From JALJPB01 sp034111045 (GTDB taxonomy: Bacteria; Pseudomonadota; Gammaproteobacteria; Enterobacterales; Alteromonadaceae): 64,000 bases of DNA. Position numbers and translations under genes: made by a program. Where the stretch lies: the NCBI GenBank assembly GCA_034111045.1, contig JAWUYA010000003.1, forward strand, positions 1-64,000. Reading direction: 5' to 3'. Positions 63,148 to 64,000 of the stretch are shown here, piece by piece (the first letter of the stretch is position 1; each line of letters begins with the position of its first letter). The notes under the pieces were generated by a model, which did not search any database, was not told where the DNA came from, and saw nothing but the letters and a program-made list of their open reading frames with translations.

Positions 63148-63543
63148 CTGATACGTATAACCATTATTACTCTGGGAGCCCTTGGTCTTTGGGGAGTAGG
63201 TGGCATTTCCTTTACTCATTGGGCTGACCAGACGCCATGCCCAACAATAGGTTTAATTCCAGCCTGCTATATTATTTTTGTTGGTTATGGGCTTATTTTA
63301 TTGTCAATGTCCCCCAACTTAAAGAAATCTTTAGCGCTGTTTCTTATTGGATGGGTTCCAGTTATAACCCTAGCGCTGGTTGGTGTGTTTGGCGAGCTAA
63401 CTTCAACATTACATTGCCCTCCCAGTGAAATAGGGATCCCAAAATGCTATTTCTCTGCGGCCCTTAGTATGGTTATTGGCTTGTTATATTGGCGTTTTTA
63501 TAAAGCCCAACTGAGTAAACAAAAGAGTAAACAAAAGGAATAA
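63148..63543 (+). CDS. Small membrane protein, atypical start
   Basis: A frame without stops runs from the UnbV stop to 63543 and encodes hydrophobic segments (ITLGALGLWGVGGISF, ACYIIFVGYGLILLSM, SLALFLIGWVPVITLALVGV, YFSAALSMVIGLLYW). The first in-frame standard starts (TTG 63301, ATG 63307) would cut off the first one and a half helices. CTG 63148 has AGG 5 nt upstream and lies 12 bp after the UnbV stop, so a CTG start (131 aa) or a start lost to an indel is likely. Conserved Cys pairs suggest an extracytoplasmic face. Family not recognised. Confidence 0.5.
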   Translation: MIRITIITLGALGLWGVGGISFTHWADQTPCPTIGLIPACYIIFVGYGLILLSMSPNLKKSLALFLIGWVPVITLALVGVFGELTSTLHCPPSEIGIPKCYFSAALSMVIGLLYWRFYKAQLSKQKSKQKE

Positions 63544-63662
63544 AAGGAATAAAAAGCAGGTATTCTTTGCTAGTGCGGGTGACATGCAAGCCTATGCCAC
63601 TTGGTTGGAAATGACGCAGCGCAGTTAATCTTGATCTGATACCTTTTGACCTTTATTTATTA

Positions 63663-63986
63663 TTAGCTGTTATTTTTTAATTCTTGTTTAAGGATGTTTT
63701 TTAGGTTGGCAACAAGCTTAATGAGTTTTTCGGTATCTGATAAATCAAGCTTTAGGTTCTGAAGAATTACGGTTAATGCGCCAAATATTTCTCTTTTGTT
63801 TTGCTCGGCTAATTCCTCATCCCAAATTATTGTGCTGTTATTATGGGGTTTGAGTTGCCGTACCAAAACGGGAAAAGATTGTCCTCGCATAATATTTCTT
63901 AACTCCGACAGACGAATTATGTGTTGATAGGTTTGATATAGGTTTGCCAATGAAATTCGAAGTTTTTTTGAAATTAAGAGGCGCAT
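63663..63986 (-). CDS. Hypothetical protein, possibly partial
   Basis: A 107-aa basic, helical protein with no signal peptide. It contains LRISLANLYQTYQHIIRLSELRN and TIIWDEELAEQN. The frame stays open to the right edge, so the true start may be outside the window. I do not recognise it. Confidence 0.5.
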   Translation of the reverse strand: MRLLISKKLRISLANLYQTYQHIIRLSELRNIMRGQSFPVLVRQLKPHNNSTIIWDEELAEQNKREIFGALTVILQNLKLDLSDTEKLIKLVANLKNILKQELKNNS

Positions 63987-64000
63987 ATTACCAGTATCTT

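Noticed and set aside
1..64000. tRNA or rRNA genes, prophage, CRISPR, restriction or toxin systems
   Set aside because: I looked on both strands and saw no supporting sequence, other than the tmRNA at the left edge. RatA is called a toxin in some literature, but it is a housekeeping START-domain protein here.

Overview
The window looks like chromosomal core DNA of a psychrophilic, AT-rich gammaproteobacterium of the Colwellia type (Alteromonadales). This rests on recognisable proteins and on gene order: smpB-ratA-rnfH-bamE-recN-nadK-grpE, trpEGD(CF)BA next to rnm-yciO-scpAB-rluB, and apt-dnaX-ybaB-recR-htpG-adk are all classic gammaproteobacterial neighbourhoods. I see no insertion sequence, prophage, CRISPR array, tRNA or rRNA. 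The only stable RNA gene is the 5' part of tmRNA at the left edge.

Layout. 1-5.1 kb: tmRNA and its partner smpB (minus), ratA-rnfH (plus), bamE, recN and nadK (minus). 5.2-9.4 kb: the heat-shock genes grpE, dnaK and dnaJ, with sigma-32-like promoters before grpE and dnaK. 9.4-16.1 kb: an Lrp-type regulator, nhaA, epmC, an ATP-NAD-kinase-like gene, yfcL and a dipeptidyl-peptidase III gene broken by two frameshifts. 16.5-23.7 kb: a complete trp operon on the minus strand with a leader peptide and attenuator. 23.7-31 kb: rnm, yciO, scpA, scpB, rluB, rnd, ycgL, a MltB-type transglycosylase and ycgN. 31-39.3 kb: an EamA transporter, pntAB, an acyltransferase, an AsmA-like protein, pheA with its own leader and attenuator, and a MAPEG protein. 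39.4-43.8 kb: small unknown genes, yaiL, a glutaredoxin-like gene, msrPQ and a lone receiver protein. 43.8-52.9 kb: apt, dnaX, ybaB, recR, a chemoreceptor inserted on the opposite strand, htpG and adk. 53.2-64 kb: a more accessory end with an ElaA-type acetyltransferase, a DUF805 protein, a membrane-bound spermidine-synthase-like protein, a VOC protein, decayed gene remnants (one clearly nth, one serine-hydrolase/beta-lactamase-like), HU, a DUF3016 protein and a small cluster around an FG-GAP/UnbV protein.

Regulation is the richest layer. (1) The trp operon has a WW leader peptide with a mutually exclusive hairpin set ending in T8. Between that attenuator and trpE there is a second, unexpected Trp-rich mini-ORF (WFIWW), and an upstream element can pair with the trpE Shine-Dalgarno. 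(2) pheA has a Phe/Tyr leader peptide and a terminator. (3) dnaX carries a textbook programmed -1 frameshift cassette (A AAA AAG, 5-nt spacer, 7-bp perfect stem, immediate stop). (4) A consensus LexA box sits inside the nadK/recN terminator hairpin. (5) Three sigma-32-type promoters precede grpE, dnaK and htpG. (6) A 17-bp perfect inverted repeat lies just before adk.

I did not find a clearly new multi-gene system. The best candidates for something undescribed are the two-tier trp leader and, less strongly, the FG-GAP/UnbV cluster with an adjacent membrane gene that lacks a standard start codon.
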